Shown here: positions 8,580-16,203 of the stretch, in pieces
How positions within the stretch are numbered: the first letter of the stretch is position 1
Layout: each line of letters starts with the position of its first letter
DNA from: CAZKMM01 sp964553915
GTDB taxonomy: Bacteria > RBG-13-61-14 > DRUE01
Direction: 5' to 3'
DNA length: 21,717 nt
Assembly: GCA_964553915.1 (NCBI GenBank)
Contig: CAZKMM010000029.1
Span: 1 to 21,717 of the forward strand
The notes under the pieces: generated by a model
What the model was told of the DNA's origin: nothing
The model's input: the letters and a program-made list of their open reading frames with translations, nothing else
Databases searched by the model: none
Position numbers and translations under genes: made by a program

Positions 8580-9379
8580 CTTCCTCTCCAGGTTATCTCT
8601 CCCAAATCTCCGAGATAAAACTGAACCAGTCCCAGCCCAATGATAGCAGAAGTCTCGGTGCGAAGAATCCGTGCGCCCAAAGATGCGGAAATAAAGCCCG
8701 AGTTATTCAAAAATTCAACTTCTTCTTGCTCCAGTCCCCCCTCGGGTCCATTTACTAAAACCACACTTTTGGCTCCTCTCTTTTCTTCCAGAACCTCTTT
8801 AAGACCTCGCTCTTTCTCTCTCTCCCAGAGAACTATTTTTAAATCCATTTGAGAAAAATTACCCACCACCTCTTTTAAAGAACCAGGCTCTAAAACTAAA
8901 GGAACTGTGCCCCGTCGGCACTGCTCGCTTGCCCTTCTGGCTCGCTCCTGCCAGCGATGCCATTTTTTCTGAGGGAGGTCAGAAAGTTGATAGGAACGAA
9001 GAGTAAAAACCGGCTGAATCAAATCCACCCCCAGCTCAACCGCCTTCTCTATAATCAATTCCATCCGCTCCTTGTTGGGAATCGCCTGGACCAGAGTCGA
9101 AAATAACCTGGATTCTAGCCTGCCTCCCAATTCCTCAAAAGCTAAAAGCTTAATTCTCTCTCCCTGCCTTTCCACCACCCGTGCCCGAAACCATCTTCCC
9201 CGCTTATCACATAAACTTATCAGCTTCCCCTTCCTGAGCTGAAATCCCTTAAGCCAGCTAGCCTCCAGCTCATCCACCCAGAATTCTTTTCCTAAACTTA
9301 TCTCCTTTCTCAGCCGATATTTCTTTTCCATTAAAAAAATTTTATCAATTAAAATTCTGATAAGCAATAAAAATTTCAT
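8576..9379 (-). CDS. rsmE: 16S rRNA (uracil(1498)-N(3))-methyltransferase RsmE
   Basis: A SPOUT-class methyltransferase: the C-terminal half carries the knot motifs VLVNGPEGGLEQEE and SLGARILRTETSAI, and the middle has IPNKERMELIIEKAVELGVD, all characteristic of RsmE. The enzyme methylates U1498 of 16S rRNA in the decoding region using S-adenosylmethionine. The N-terminal PUA-like part is visible but divergent (RKGKLISLCDKRGRWFRARV). The longest frame starts at 9379 with only a weak AGGA upstream. The Met at 9331 (MEKKYRLRKE) fits family length better and the first 16 residues look non-homologous, so 9331 may be the true start. The gene overlaps the following membrane protein by 4 bp. Confidence 0.9.
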   Translation of the reverse strand: MKFLLLIRILIDKIFLMEKKYRLRKEISLGKEFWVDELEASWLKGFQLRKGKLISLCDKRGRWFRARVVERQGERIKLLAFEELGGRLESRLFSTLVQAIPNKERMELIIEKAVELGVDLIQPVFTLRSYQLSDLPQKKWHRWQERARRASEQCRRGTVPLVLEPGSLKEVVGNFSQMDLKIVLWEREKERGLKEVLEEKRGAKSVVLVNGPEGGLEQEEVEFLNNSGFISASLGARILRTETSAIIGLGLVQFYLGDLGEITWRGR

Positions 9380-9455
9380 TTATCCTAATTTTTAACTTTA
9401 AAAACTCAATTTTTAGGGCAATTTTAAAAAATTTTTCCATATATAGATTTTTTCC

Positions 9456-9479
9456 TTGACAAGATAAATTAAATATGAT
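9456..9479 (+). promoter_or_regulatory. Possible promoter of the small protein gene
   Basis: A perfect TTGACA (9456-9461) is followed by TATGAT (9474-9479), but the spacer is 12 nt instead of about 17. At normal spacing the -10 would be the poorer TAAAAA at 9479-9484. Either reading gives an RNA start near 9486-9491, only a few nt before the ATG at 9493. The same 12-nt arrangement recurs before the gene at 9897. This is weak evidence, since AT-rich DNA yields such hexamers by chance. Confidence 0.3.
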
Positions 9480-9729
9480 AAAAAATTTTCAAATGGCAAA
9501 AGAAGATAAAATTATAAAACTGGTAGAAGAGAATTTCAGATTTAACCCCTGCTATTTTCCTGCTCTGGTCAAGCTGAGTGGGGAGTTAAAAGGCACCAAA
9601 GACCAAAAGATTGAGGAAATTTTAGAAGATACTTTAAGTGAGTTTAATTTAAGCAGAGAAGACCTGGAGGAGTTTATTAATCAGCATCGCTCGGATTTAA
9701 TTCAGGAAGCGAAGCGGATAAATTTATAA
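9475..9729 (+). CDS. Small uncharacterised protein, 84 or 78 residues
   Basis: I do not recognise a family. The protein is soluble, charged and predicted largely helical; it has one Cys and a short FRFNPCYFPALVKLSG segment near the N-terminus, then Glu/Lys-rich helices. Two Met starts are possible, at 9475 and 9493 (MAKEDKII). Neither has a Shine-Dalgarno. A TATGAT hexamer at 9474-9479 overlaps the first Met, so if it is the -10 box the RNA would begin near 9486 and only the 9493 start could be used. It is followed directly by a large hairpin and diverges from rsmE. The frame shows normal codon use, so I consider it probably real. Confidence 0.55.
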   Translation: MIKNFQMAKEDKIIKLVEENFRFNPCYFPALVKLSGELKGTKDQKIEEILEDTLSEFNLSREDLEEFINQHRSDLIQEAKRINL

Positions 9730-9837
9730 AAGCTCATCTGCGAGGGGCAGGAAGCGGAGCGGAGCGGAAAATGCCAGGGAGCTGAGCGGAAGTGGAAGGC
9801 TCGGGCTCAACCATCCTCCCCTGGCAGATGGGCTTTT
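9728..9837 (+). terminator. Long imperfect hairpin with terminator-like end, possible structured RNA
   Basis: The arms 9728-9741 (AAAAGCTCATCTGC) and 9824-9837 (GCAGATGGGCTTTT) pair over 14 bp with one G-U. The stem continues after a single mismatch with AGGGG/CCCCT and then AGG/CCT, for about 22 pairs. The loop of about 60 nt is purine-rich with repeated GCGGA units. A competing stem is possible between TGCCAGGGA (9772-9780) and TCCCCTGGCA (9817-9826). The 3' arm runs into TTTTATTTT, as in an intrinsic terminator. The stem starts within the stop codon of the small gene. The element is much more GC-rich than its flanks. Simple terminator, small RNA and mobile repeat are all possible. Confidence 0.6.
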
Positions 9838-9858
9838 ATTTTCCCAAAAATCCTTCCA

Positions 9859-9882
9859 TTGAAAAATATTTAAACTTATGAT
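9859..9882 (+). promoter_or_regulatory. Possible promoter of the TPR/zinc-finger membrane protein gene
   Basis: TTGAAA (9859-9864) and TATGAT (9877-9882) are separated by 12 nt, the same unusual layout as before the small gene at 9475. The expected RNA start near 9889 is about 8 nt from the ATG at 9897, which has no Shine-Dalgarno. Spacing is outside the sigma-70 norm, so confidence is low. Confidence 0.3.
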
Positions 9883-9896
9883 AGCAAATATCCAAT

Positions 9897-11705
9897 ATGA
9901 GTAAGAAAATCAAGCTGGTCGGAATTATTTTTTATTTTCTGGTGAATGTTGGACTTCGGGCTGAGATTTATAACTATCAACTGGTTCCGGAAGAAGTTTA
10001 CACCGCTTTTCATCAGGGGCTTATTTCTTTTCAGGCAGGGAAGTATGAGCAGGGTTATGTTTTTCTGGAGCGGGCTTTGGGGCGGATGACGGAAATTGGG
10101 ATGAGAGACCTGCCCGCTTATTCTGCTGCCCTTATTCATCTGGCAGATAAAATTCAAGCTCAGGAAAGGGAGAAGCTTTTAACTTACAGCCGGTATTTTG
10201 CTCCGGATTGTGCGGAGCTTTATTTTTATCGCTTCTGGTATTTCTTGGATCCAGCTCATTTTTCTCTGGAAAAAGCAATTGAAGAATTCAAAGGTGCAAA
10301 AAGGGCGATTGGTTATGATTTGTTATATCGGCTGGGATTAAAAGCCCGTCTTGGCTTAAGCTTAAGTTTTTTGCTCAAGCTTCTGATTTTGATTTTTTCC
10401 TTGCTGGGAATTGCTCGGGGTGGAAGGATATTTTTTCACTGGTTTATGGATTTATTTCCCAAGGAATATCGGTTGGTGGGGTGGCTATCTTTTTTTATTT
10501 TGCTTTTTCTTCCTTTTTCTTTTCTAGGAGATTTATGGACGATTTTGCTCTGGGCAGGGATTTTATCAGCAATATTTTCTTCACTCTCTTTCAAGATAGT
10601 CTATTTAATTTTAATTCTGTGCTTTAGTCTGGAGGGAGGGGTATGTAAAAGGAGTCAAGAATTGGTTCAGCTGGCTGGAAGGGATTTAGCAATTTCAGAG
10701 TTTCGGGCAGGCATCGGATTACTCAGCCGGGCAGATCTGGATTTATTTCGGAGGGTAGAAACGCAAAATGCTTCTCCTTACTTGCTTCTTGCTCGGGCTG
10801 AGGCAGAGCGGAGGGCTGGAGAATATTCCACCTCTGCCCGGCTTCTGCTCACTGCGGTTAAATCGCCGGAGCTGGGAGCGATTGCCTATAATAATTTAGC
10901 CTGTCTTTATTTGGAGCTGGGGGAACTGGAACAGGCAGAGGAGGCATTGTATCAGGCTAAAAAATTACCCAAGCCTCCAGCAGAAGTATATTATAATTTA
11001 AGCCAGATTTATTCTGAGCTTCGGGATTTTGATGCCTCGGACCAGGAATATCAGCGGGCAAGAGAACTTTCTGCTGAAATGGTATCTTTTTTAGACCTTT
11101 TGAAAAAAGCTGGAGGTAAAAATTTTATTCCTGCTCGGGTTCCAGTTCCCGCCAAATTTATAGAACAAGATTTAAAACTAAAATTCCAAGAAAATTTTTT
11201 TAAAGAAGGCAAATTTCGGGGATTATTTTTACTTTTAGGCATAGTCCTCTTTTCTTGGCTGGGGAGGAAAAGGTTAAGGCTCTGTAAGTATTGTGGCCGG
11301 GTGATATGTGAAAAATGCCTGCCGGCGAGTGGTCAGGAAGATATATGTATAGTTTGTTATCGGGTTTTTATTTCTGGCAAGGTTTCAGACCCGAAGGTAA
11401 AAATTTCTCAGCGGATTAAGGTCAGGAGATATCACCAGCTAACCGGCTGGCTGGGAGTTATTTTCAGTATAATTTTCCCGGGAGCCGGGCTGATTTTTGA
11501 GGAAAGAGCCGGGGCAGGACTGGGATTTTTGATTCTTCCAATGATATTTTTAAGCTGGCTCTGGAGTGGATGTAAATATCATTTAGCTATTATGCCTTTT
11601 TCAGCCGGGCTACATATCTGGGCGGGGCTGGGATTTTTAATTTATTTGCTTTTGGGACTGGCTTCAGTATGGGCATATCATCGTCTTTATTATCTGGAGG
11701 TTTAA
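9897..11705 (+). CDS. Membrane protein with TPR-like repeats and a six-cysteine zinc-finger-like motif
   Basis: A 602-residue protein of unknown function. A signal-like hydrophobic N-terminus ends near LRA|EIYNYQ (about 22). Next come TPR-like helices (FHQGLISFQAGKYEQGYVFL, about 38-57), hydrophobic segments between about 155 and 250, and a second TPR block (about 290-395; for example AYNNLACLYLELGELEQAEE and VYYNLSQIYSELRDFDASD). Another membrane helix follows near 438-452, then C463-x2-C466-x4-C471-x2-C474-x9-C484-x2-C487, and finally two or three membrane helices. The spaced cysteines suggest a treble-clef or FYVE/B-box-like zinc site on the cytoplasmic face. The TPRs imply a protein-binding scaffold. 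Its stop codon touches the ATG of the next gene, whose ribosome site (GGAGG) lies in its last codons, so the two are co-expressed. No Shine-Dalgarno is visible before its own start. Confidence 0.75.
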   Translation: MSKKIKLVGIIFYFLVNVGLRAEIYNYQLVPEEVYTAFHQGLISFQAGKYEQGYVFLERALGRMTEIGMRDLPAYSAALIHLADKIQAQEREKLLTYSRYFAPDCAELYFYRFWYFLDPAHFSLEKAIEEFKGAKRAIGYDLLYRLGLKARLGLSLSFLLKLLILIFSLLGIARGGRIFFHWFMDLFPKEYRLVGWLSFFILLFLPFSFLGDLWTILLWAGILSAIFSSLSFKIVYLILILCFSLEGGVCKRSQELVQLAGRDLAISEFRAGIGLLSRADLDLFRRVETQNASPYLLLARAEAERRAGEYSTSARLLLTAVKSPELGAIAYNNLACLYLELGELEQAEEALYQAKKLPKPPAEVYYNLSQIYSELRDFDASDQEYQRARELSAEMVSFLDLLKKAGGKNFIPARVPVPAKFIEQDLKLKFQENFFKEGKFRGLFLLLGIVLFSWLGRKRLRLCKYCGRVICEKCLPASGQEDICIVCYRVFISGKVSDPKVKISQRIKVRRYHQLTGWLGVIFSIIFPGAGLIFEERAGAGLGFLILPMIFLSWLWSGCKYHLAIMPFSAGLHIWAGLGFLIYLLLGLASVWAYHRLYYLEV

Positions 11706-12701
11706 ATGGGGCTTCGGGGCTCACTGAAGGATTTTGGAATCAGCGAGATTTTACAGTTGATCAGTCTTCAAAGGCGAAGTGGGAAACTGGAGGTGGAAGC
11801 AGAAGAGGGTCGCTATCAGATATTAATTGACCAGGGGAGAATAGTTCAACTGGATAAGGAACCGGAAGAGAGCGGGGAGCGGCTGGAGGATTATTTGATT
11901 TTGTCAGGTTTGGTAACCCCGGAGCAGATTAAACTTGCTCAAAATCGGGCAAAGAAGGAGCTGAAAAGGCTGGAGGAGGTTTTGCTCAATTTGGAGATAA
12001 TTTCTCGGGAGAATCTGGTTAAACTTTTGCGGATTCGGGCTCTGGATTTAATTCATCAGCTCTTTTTGCTTCGGGAAGGAGAATATGAATTTGAAGCGGA
12101 GCCGGTTAACTATCATCCAGAAACATCCCTTAATCTGGATACCGAACAGATCTTAATGGATGGGTATAGGGTGAGGGATGAATGGAAGCTGGTTATGGGA
12201 GAGGTCGGCTCTTTCGGAGCGGTGTTCAAGAAAAAACCCGGGGAGTTTGGTCTTCAAGACCGTCTGGAGCCGGTGGAAACTCAAATTTATCGGCTGGTGG
12301 ATGGTAAAAGGAATATTATTCATATTGCAGTTTTAGCCAGACAGAGTAGATTTGATACCGCAAAAATTCTTGCAGACCTGAGCAAAAAGCAGAGGGTAGT
12401 GCTTGTCTCTTTGCCCAAGGAAAAAGAACCAGAAGGGAAAAGGTCTTTGCTTCTTCCCAAAATTATTTCTGGAATTTTGTTCGGGGTTCTTTTAGCTCTC
12501 ATTGGCTCAGGGATTATATTGTTTTCCCGGGGATTTTCTAGAGCAGAAAGGAAAGGAGATATATTTATTGAGGAGCGTTTAAATCAGGCTCAGGAGATTT
12601 ATCGGCTGGAGAAAGGGAGCTATCCAGAAAATTTAGAAGCATTGGTTCGGGATGGGCTTTTAAGCGAAAAAGACTTGCATTTTTTTCAGAAGGTAAAATA
12701 A
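11706..12701 (+). CDS. PATAN (DUF4388) domain protein with one membrane helix and a pilin-like C-terminal tail
   Basis: The first 35 residues (GSLKDFGISEILQLISLQRRSGKLEV) match the PATAN/DUF4388 pattern found in two-component and gliding/pilus signalling proteins. Charged helical segments follow (about 55-125), then a region that may hold a winged-helix-like fold (185-235), one membrane helix (about 250-274) and a 55-residue tail. The tail (RLNQAQEIYRLEKGSYPENL, 291-310) looks like the part of type IV pilins and GspG that follows the N-terminal helix, but there is no prepilin cleavage site. By topology the PATAN part would be cytoplasmic and the tail periplasmic. It begins directly after the previous stop. 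Function is not known; a link between cytoplasmic signalling and an envelope machine is an inference. Confidence 0.75.
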   Translation: MGLRGSLKDFGISEILQLISLQRRSGKLEVEAEEGRYQILIDQGRIVQLDKEPEESGERLEDYLILSGLVTPEQIKLAQNRAKKELKRLEEVLLNLEIISRENLVKLLRIRALDLIHQLFLLREGEYEFEAEPVNYHPETSLNLDTEQILMDGYRVRDEWKLVMGEVGSFGAVFKKKPGEFGLQDRLEPVETQIYRLVDGKRNIIHIAVLARQSRFDTAKILADLSKKQRVVLVSLPKEKEPEGKRSLLLPKIISGILFGVLLALIGSGIILFSRGFSRAERKGDIFIEERLNQAQEIYRLEKGSYPENLEALVRDGLLSEKDLHFFQKVK

Positions 12702-12734
12702 TAAATATAGGGTAAAAATTAAGGCTAATAATGG

Positions 12735-12762
12735 AAAGCCCGCTGCGGAAAGCACGGGCTTT
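12735..12762 (+). promoter_or_regulatory. Hairpin in the phoH leader
   Basis: AAAGCCCG (12735-12742) pairs perfectly with CGGGCTTT (12755-12762). After a bulged C, an inner TGC/GCA stem closes a GGAAA loop. The hairpin ends 18 nt before the phoH ATG. There is no U-tract after it, so it is not a standard intrinsic terminator; it could stabilise or process the mRNA, or affect translation of phoH, which has only a weak ribosome site (AAAGAAAG). Confidence 0.55.
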
Positions 12763-12780
12763 GAAACTATTAAAAGAAAG

Positions 12781-13773
12781 ATGGACCAAAAAATGGAATA
12801 TAGCCGGGATTTAACATTAGAAGATACCAACTTAGCCCGGGTATTATATGGTGAGCATAACCGGAATTTGAAGAGGATTGAGGAGCTCACTGAGGTGGAG
12901 ATTCGTGCCCGGGGCAACGCGGTTCGGATTTTGGGTTCAGAGTCCGGGGTGAGGGTGGTGGAGCGAGTTCTGAAAGAGCTTTATCGTCTTTTGAAGAAAG
13001 GCTATGCGGTAACCGAGCATGACATAGAACCAGCGGTAAAGATGCTTGCTAAAGACCCGCATCTTCATCTGGAACGGCTCTACCGGGAAGGAGTAGCGGT
13101 TTCCGGACGAAGAAAGCCGATTTTACCCAAGAGCTTGGCACAGAAGGAATATATGGAGGCAATTCGCAATAATGATATTGTTTTTGCCATAGGTCCGGCG
13201 GGCACGGGTAAGACCTATCTGGCGATGGCAATGGCGGTTCAGTCTTTAAGTGAAGGGGTGGTGAGCAGAATTATTCTCACCCGGCCGGCGGTGGAAGCCG
13301 GAGAGAAACTCGGATTCTTGCCTGGAGATTTGGTGGAAAAGGTTAACCCCTATCTCCGCCCGCTTTATGATGCACTTCATGATATGATGGATTTTGACCG
13401 AGCGGCTCGCTTGATTGAGCGAGGAGTAATAGAGGTGGCTCCTTTAGCGTTTATGCGGGGAAGAACCCTGAATAACAGCTTTGTGATTTTAGATGAAGCC
13501 CAGAACACCACGATTTTACAGATGAAGATGTTCTTAACCCGACTGGGCTTTGATTCCAAGGCGGTTATCACCGGAGATATTACCCAGATAGACCTGGAAA
13601 AGCCCCGGGAGAGCGGGCTGGTGCATGTGAGCAGAATCTTGAAAGAAATAAAAGGAATTCATTTTAGTTATTTTACTGAGGAGGACGTTGTCCGTCATCC
13701 GTTGGTTCAGGAAATTATCCGGGCTTATGAGGAGGATGAACGTAAACAGAGGGAGAAAAAAGAGGAACCCTAG
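12781..13773 (+). CDS. phoH: PhoH-like ATPase
   Basis: A 330-residue P-loop ATPase of the PhoH/YbeZ family. Walker A GPAGTGKT is at 138-145 and Walker B VILDEAQ ends near 241, with family motifs TRPAVEAGEKLGFLPGDLVEKV and VITGDITQIDL between and after. The N-terminal part has a KH-like segment (EIRARGNAVRILGSESGV, about 40-57). PhoH proteins act with the endonuclease YbeY in RNA processing and ribosome quality control, and ybeY lies two genes downstream. Length is normal. The start has no strong Shine-Dalgarno; Met-5 is a possible alternative. A hairpin precedes it, and pgpH follows after 15 bp. Confidence 0.95.
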   Translation: MDQKMEYSRDLTLEDTNLARVLYGEHNRNLKRIEELTEVEIRARGNAVRILGSESGVRVVERVLKELYRLLKKGYAVTEHDIEPAVKMLAKDPHLHLERLYREGVAVSGRRKPILPKSLAQKEYMEAIRNNDIVFAIGPAGTGKTYLAMAMAVQSLSEGVVSRIILTRPAVEAGEKLGFLPGDLVEKVNPYLRPLYDALHDMMDFDRAARLIERGVIEVAPLAFMRGRTLNNSFVILDEAQNTTILQMKMFLTRLGFDSKAVITGDITQIDLEKPRESGLVHVSRILKEIKGIHFSYFTEEDVVRHPLVQEIIRAYEEDERKQREKKEEP

Positions 13774-13788
13774 CCGGGGTTTGAGTTT

Positions 13789-16203
13789 ATGGCTTTAAGT
13801 CCTAAAGCGAAGAAATCTCTTCTTCCTTCTCCAAAAAAACCTGCCTGGGAAAACTGGCTGGCGAGGTTGAACAAATCCCAGCAGGATTTAATGCGCTGGC
13901 TGTTATACCTGCTGGTTTCGGTGGCTCTAATCTTAATTATCTTTTATCCTCGCCAGTATATCACCGCGAAAAAGTATCAGGTGGGAGAGATTGCGGATAA
14001 AACCATCAGGATATTAAGAGACCTGGAAGTAGAAGACCGGGTAACTACCGAGGAACACAAAAAGCAGGCAGAAAAATCAGCTCAGGAAGTATATGATTAT
14101 GCTCCCCAAATGGCGCAGGAGCTAAAGGACAAACTTTCTGAGTTTTTTGTTAAGATGAGAGAGCTTTATCCAATCAGCAAATCCAGAAAAGAAGAAGCCA
14201 TCACGGTTCCAGAATCCTTTCGCAAGGAAAGAGAAGAAGAACTGCTCAGCGAGCTGGGAGTAGAGCTGAAGCAAGAGGAGCTTGAGCTCTTAAAGCGATT
14301 TTATTTTGACCCGGAAATATTAAACCGGGCAGAGCGGGTTATTGATCAGCTTTATCAATCTCCGATTGTGATTGACCGGGAGATTTTAGAAAAAGTAGAG
14401 GGCAAGGGGATAGTTGTTCATAACCTTCAAACTGATGAGCAAAGAGAGCTCAGAGATTTTTCTCAAATCAAGGATTTGAAACAGGCTCGTCGGGAGCTTT
14501 CCTACTTAATCAGGAAGGAATTTGCGGGCTACCCGAATAATTTAAAGCAGGTGATGGGAGAAATCATCGGTGAGCTTTTAAGACCAAATCTTACTTTTAA
14601 CAAGCAAGCAACCGAGCAGGCAAAAAGAGAAAAAGTAGAGGCGGTAAAGCCGGTATATTTTAAACTAAAGAAGGGAGAGGTTATTGTCCGGCGGGGAGAC
14701 CGAATCGAGCTGGAGCAATGGAAGAAGCTTCAGGCAATTCAAAACCGGGGGCAGAAATTTGGAGGCGGGATTTTATTTTTAGGGCTTTTGATTATTTTAA
14801 CTTTAGGACAGTTTTTTAGCTATCATTTTGCGGAGCGGAATATTAAAAAATTTAAACTCCAGTTTAAGGATTTAATTTTTCTAAGTCTCTGTCTGGTGGT
14901 GAGCCTTTTGATTCTCAAGCTGGTGGTTTATCTGGGCGGGAATTTAAAGGAAATCTTTTCCCTTCCCGAGGAAGTGAGTTTTTATTATCTGGCAGGAATT
15001 GCTGGTAGTGCTATGGTGGTGCGGATGATTTTAAACAGCGAGGTAGCGGTAATTTATAGTTTGCTCTTAGCTGGCTTTAGCGGGCTGGTTTTGAATTTCG
15101 ATCTCTATCCGGTTTTGTATCATCTGATTGGATGTCTGGTGGTCGCAGATGAGGTTGGGGTTTGCGAGCAAAGAAGTAAAATTTTTCGGGCAGGAGTTTT
15201 CCTCGGCTTGGTCAATGTGATTATGGTTTTTGCTTTTGCCTTGATGCAGAAGAACATCCAAGACCAAGAACTACTTTTATATAACAGCATCTTTGCTTTC
15301 TCGGGAGGAATCCTCTCTGCGATTTTAACTACTGGATTGGTTCCCGCTTTAGAATCCATTTTTAATTACAGCACCAATATTAAATTGCTGGAGCTTTTAA
15401 ATCAGGAGCATCCTCTTCTTAAGCGGTTGAGCCTTCATGCTCCGGGAACTCATCAGCACAGTTTGTTGGTGGCAAATCTAGCCGAAGCAGCTGCAGAGGG
15501 AATCCGGGCTAACCCGATTTTAGCCCGGGTAATGGCAATGTATCACGATATTGGCAAGCTGAATAAGCCGGAATATTTTGCAGAAAATCAGCGGGAAGGG
15601 AAAAATCCTCATTTAAAAATTAAGCCCACAATGAGTGCTTTGATTTTAATCAATCATGTCAAAGAAGGAATAGAGCTGGCGGAAAAGTATCATCTTCCTC
15701 GAGAAGTAATTGAAGGCATCCGCCAGCATCACGGAACCAGCTTGATGAAATTCTTTTATGAGAAGGCAAAAGAGATGGAGAATCCGGAAGTAGATACCAT
15801 AGAAGAAGAAGATTTTCGCTATCCTGGTCCCAAGCCCCAAACTCGAGAAGCGGGAATTTTGATGCTGGCGGATATCGTGGAAAGTGCCTCCCGAACCATT
15901 CAGGACCCCAACCCGGCTAAGATTAAAGGCACAGTGGATAACCTGATTAACCGAGCTTTTATTGACGGACAGCTAGATGAATGCGAGCTTACCCTGAAAG
16001 ACCTGCATGAGATTGCCAAGGCTTTTGTTAAGGTGCTGGGTGCGATGTATCATTCTCGTCCGGATTATCCAGAGCCAGTGGAAAAAGGAGCCAGTGGTGG
16101 GAAGAAGGATCATGGTCTGGATTCAGAATCAGCAAAAATGCAAAGTGCCACTGAACCAACTCCGGGCAAAGGCAAAGAAGCTATTAAAAGACTTGGGGGT
16201 TAG
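13789..16203 (+). CDS. pgpH: PgpH-type 7TM-HD domain phosphodiesterase (probable cyclic-di-AMP hydrolase)
   Basis: An 804-residue membrane enzyme. One helix (about 38-57) is followed by a large extracellular 7TMR-HDED domain (60-320), seven transmembrane helices (about 325-510) and a cytoplasmic HD domain (about 540-710). The HD residues are present: H550 and the THQH cluster (554-557), Y585-H586-D587 in MYHDIGK, NHV, RQHHG and LADIVE. In Listeria and Bacillus the homologue hydrolyses cyclic-di-AMP, which controls potassium and cell-wall homeostasis; substrate here is inferred from the family. The conserved part ends near YHSRPDYP; about 40 further residues, Gly/Lys/Ser-rich and probably disordered, overlap the start of ybeY in another frame. 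The phoH-pgpH-ybeY order is widely conserved. Confidence 0.93.
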   Translation: MALSPKAKKSLLPSPKKPAWENWLARLNKSQQDLMRWLLYLLVSVALILIIFYPRQYITAKKYQVGEIADKTIRILRDLEVEDRVTTEEHKKQAEKSAQEVYDYAPQMAQELKDKLSEFFVKMRELYPISKSRKEEAITVPESFRKEREEELLSELGVELKQEELELLKRFYFDPEILNRAERVIDQLYQSPIVIDREILEKVEGKGIVVHNLQTDEQRELRDFSQIKDLKQARRELSYLIRKEFAGYPNNLKQVMGEIIGELLRPNLTFNKQATEQAKREKVEAVKPVYFKLKKGEVIVRRGDRIELEQWKKLQAIQNRGQKFGGGILFLGLLIILTLGQFFSYHFAERNIKKFKLQFKDLIFLSLCLVVSLLILKLVVYLGGNLKEIFSLPEEVSFYYLAGIAGSAMVVRMILNSEVAVIYSLLLAGFSGLVLNFDLYPVLYHLIGCLVVADEVGVCEQRSKIFRAGVFLGLVNVIMVFAFALMQKNIQDQELLLYNSIFAFSGGILSAILTTGLVPALESIFNYSTNIKLLELLNQEHPLLKRLSLHAPGTHQHSLLVANLAEAAAEGIRANPILARVMAMYHDIGKLNKPEYFAENQREGKNPHLKIKPTMSALILINHVKEGIELAEKYHLPREVIEGIRQHHGTSLMKFFYEKAKEMENPEVDTIEEEDFRYPGPKPQTREAGILMLADIVESASRTIQDPNPAKIKGTVDNLINRAFIDGQLDECELTLKDLHEIAKAFVKVLGAMYHSRPDYPEPVEKGASGGKKDHGLDSESAKMQSATEPTPGKGKEAIKRLGG

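Noticed and set aside
12735..12762. Intrinsic terminator after the PATAN gene.
   Set aside because: No U-run follows the stem; the next bases are GAAACTATTAAAAG. Kept instead as a leader hairpin.
16007..16111. A longer YbeY starting at 16007.
   Set aside because: The extra 35 residues overlap the conserved HD-domain end of PgpH and do not resemble YbeY; family length fits the 16112 start.
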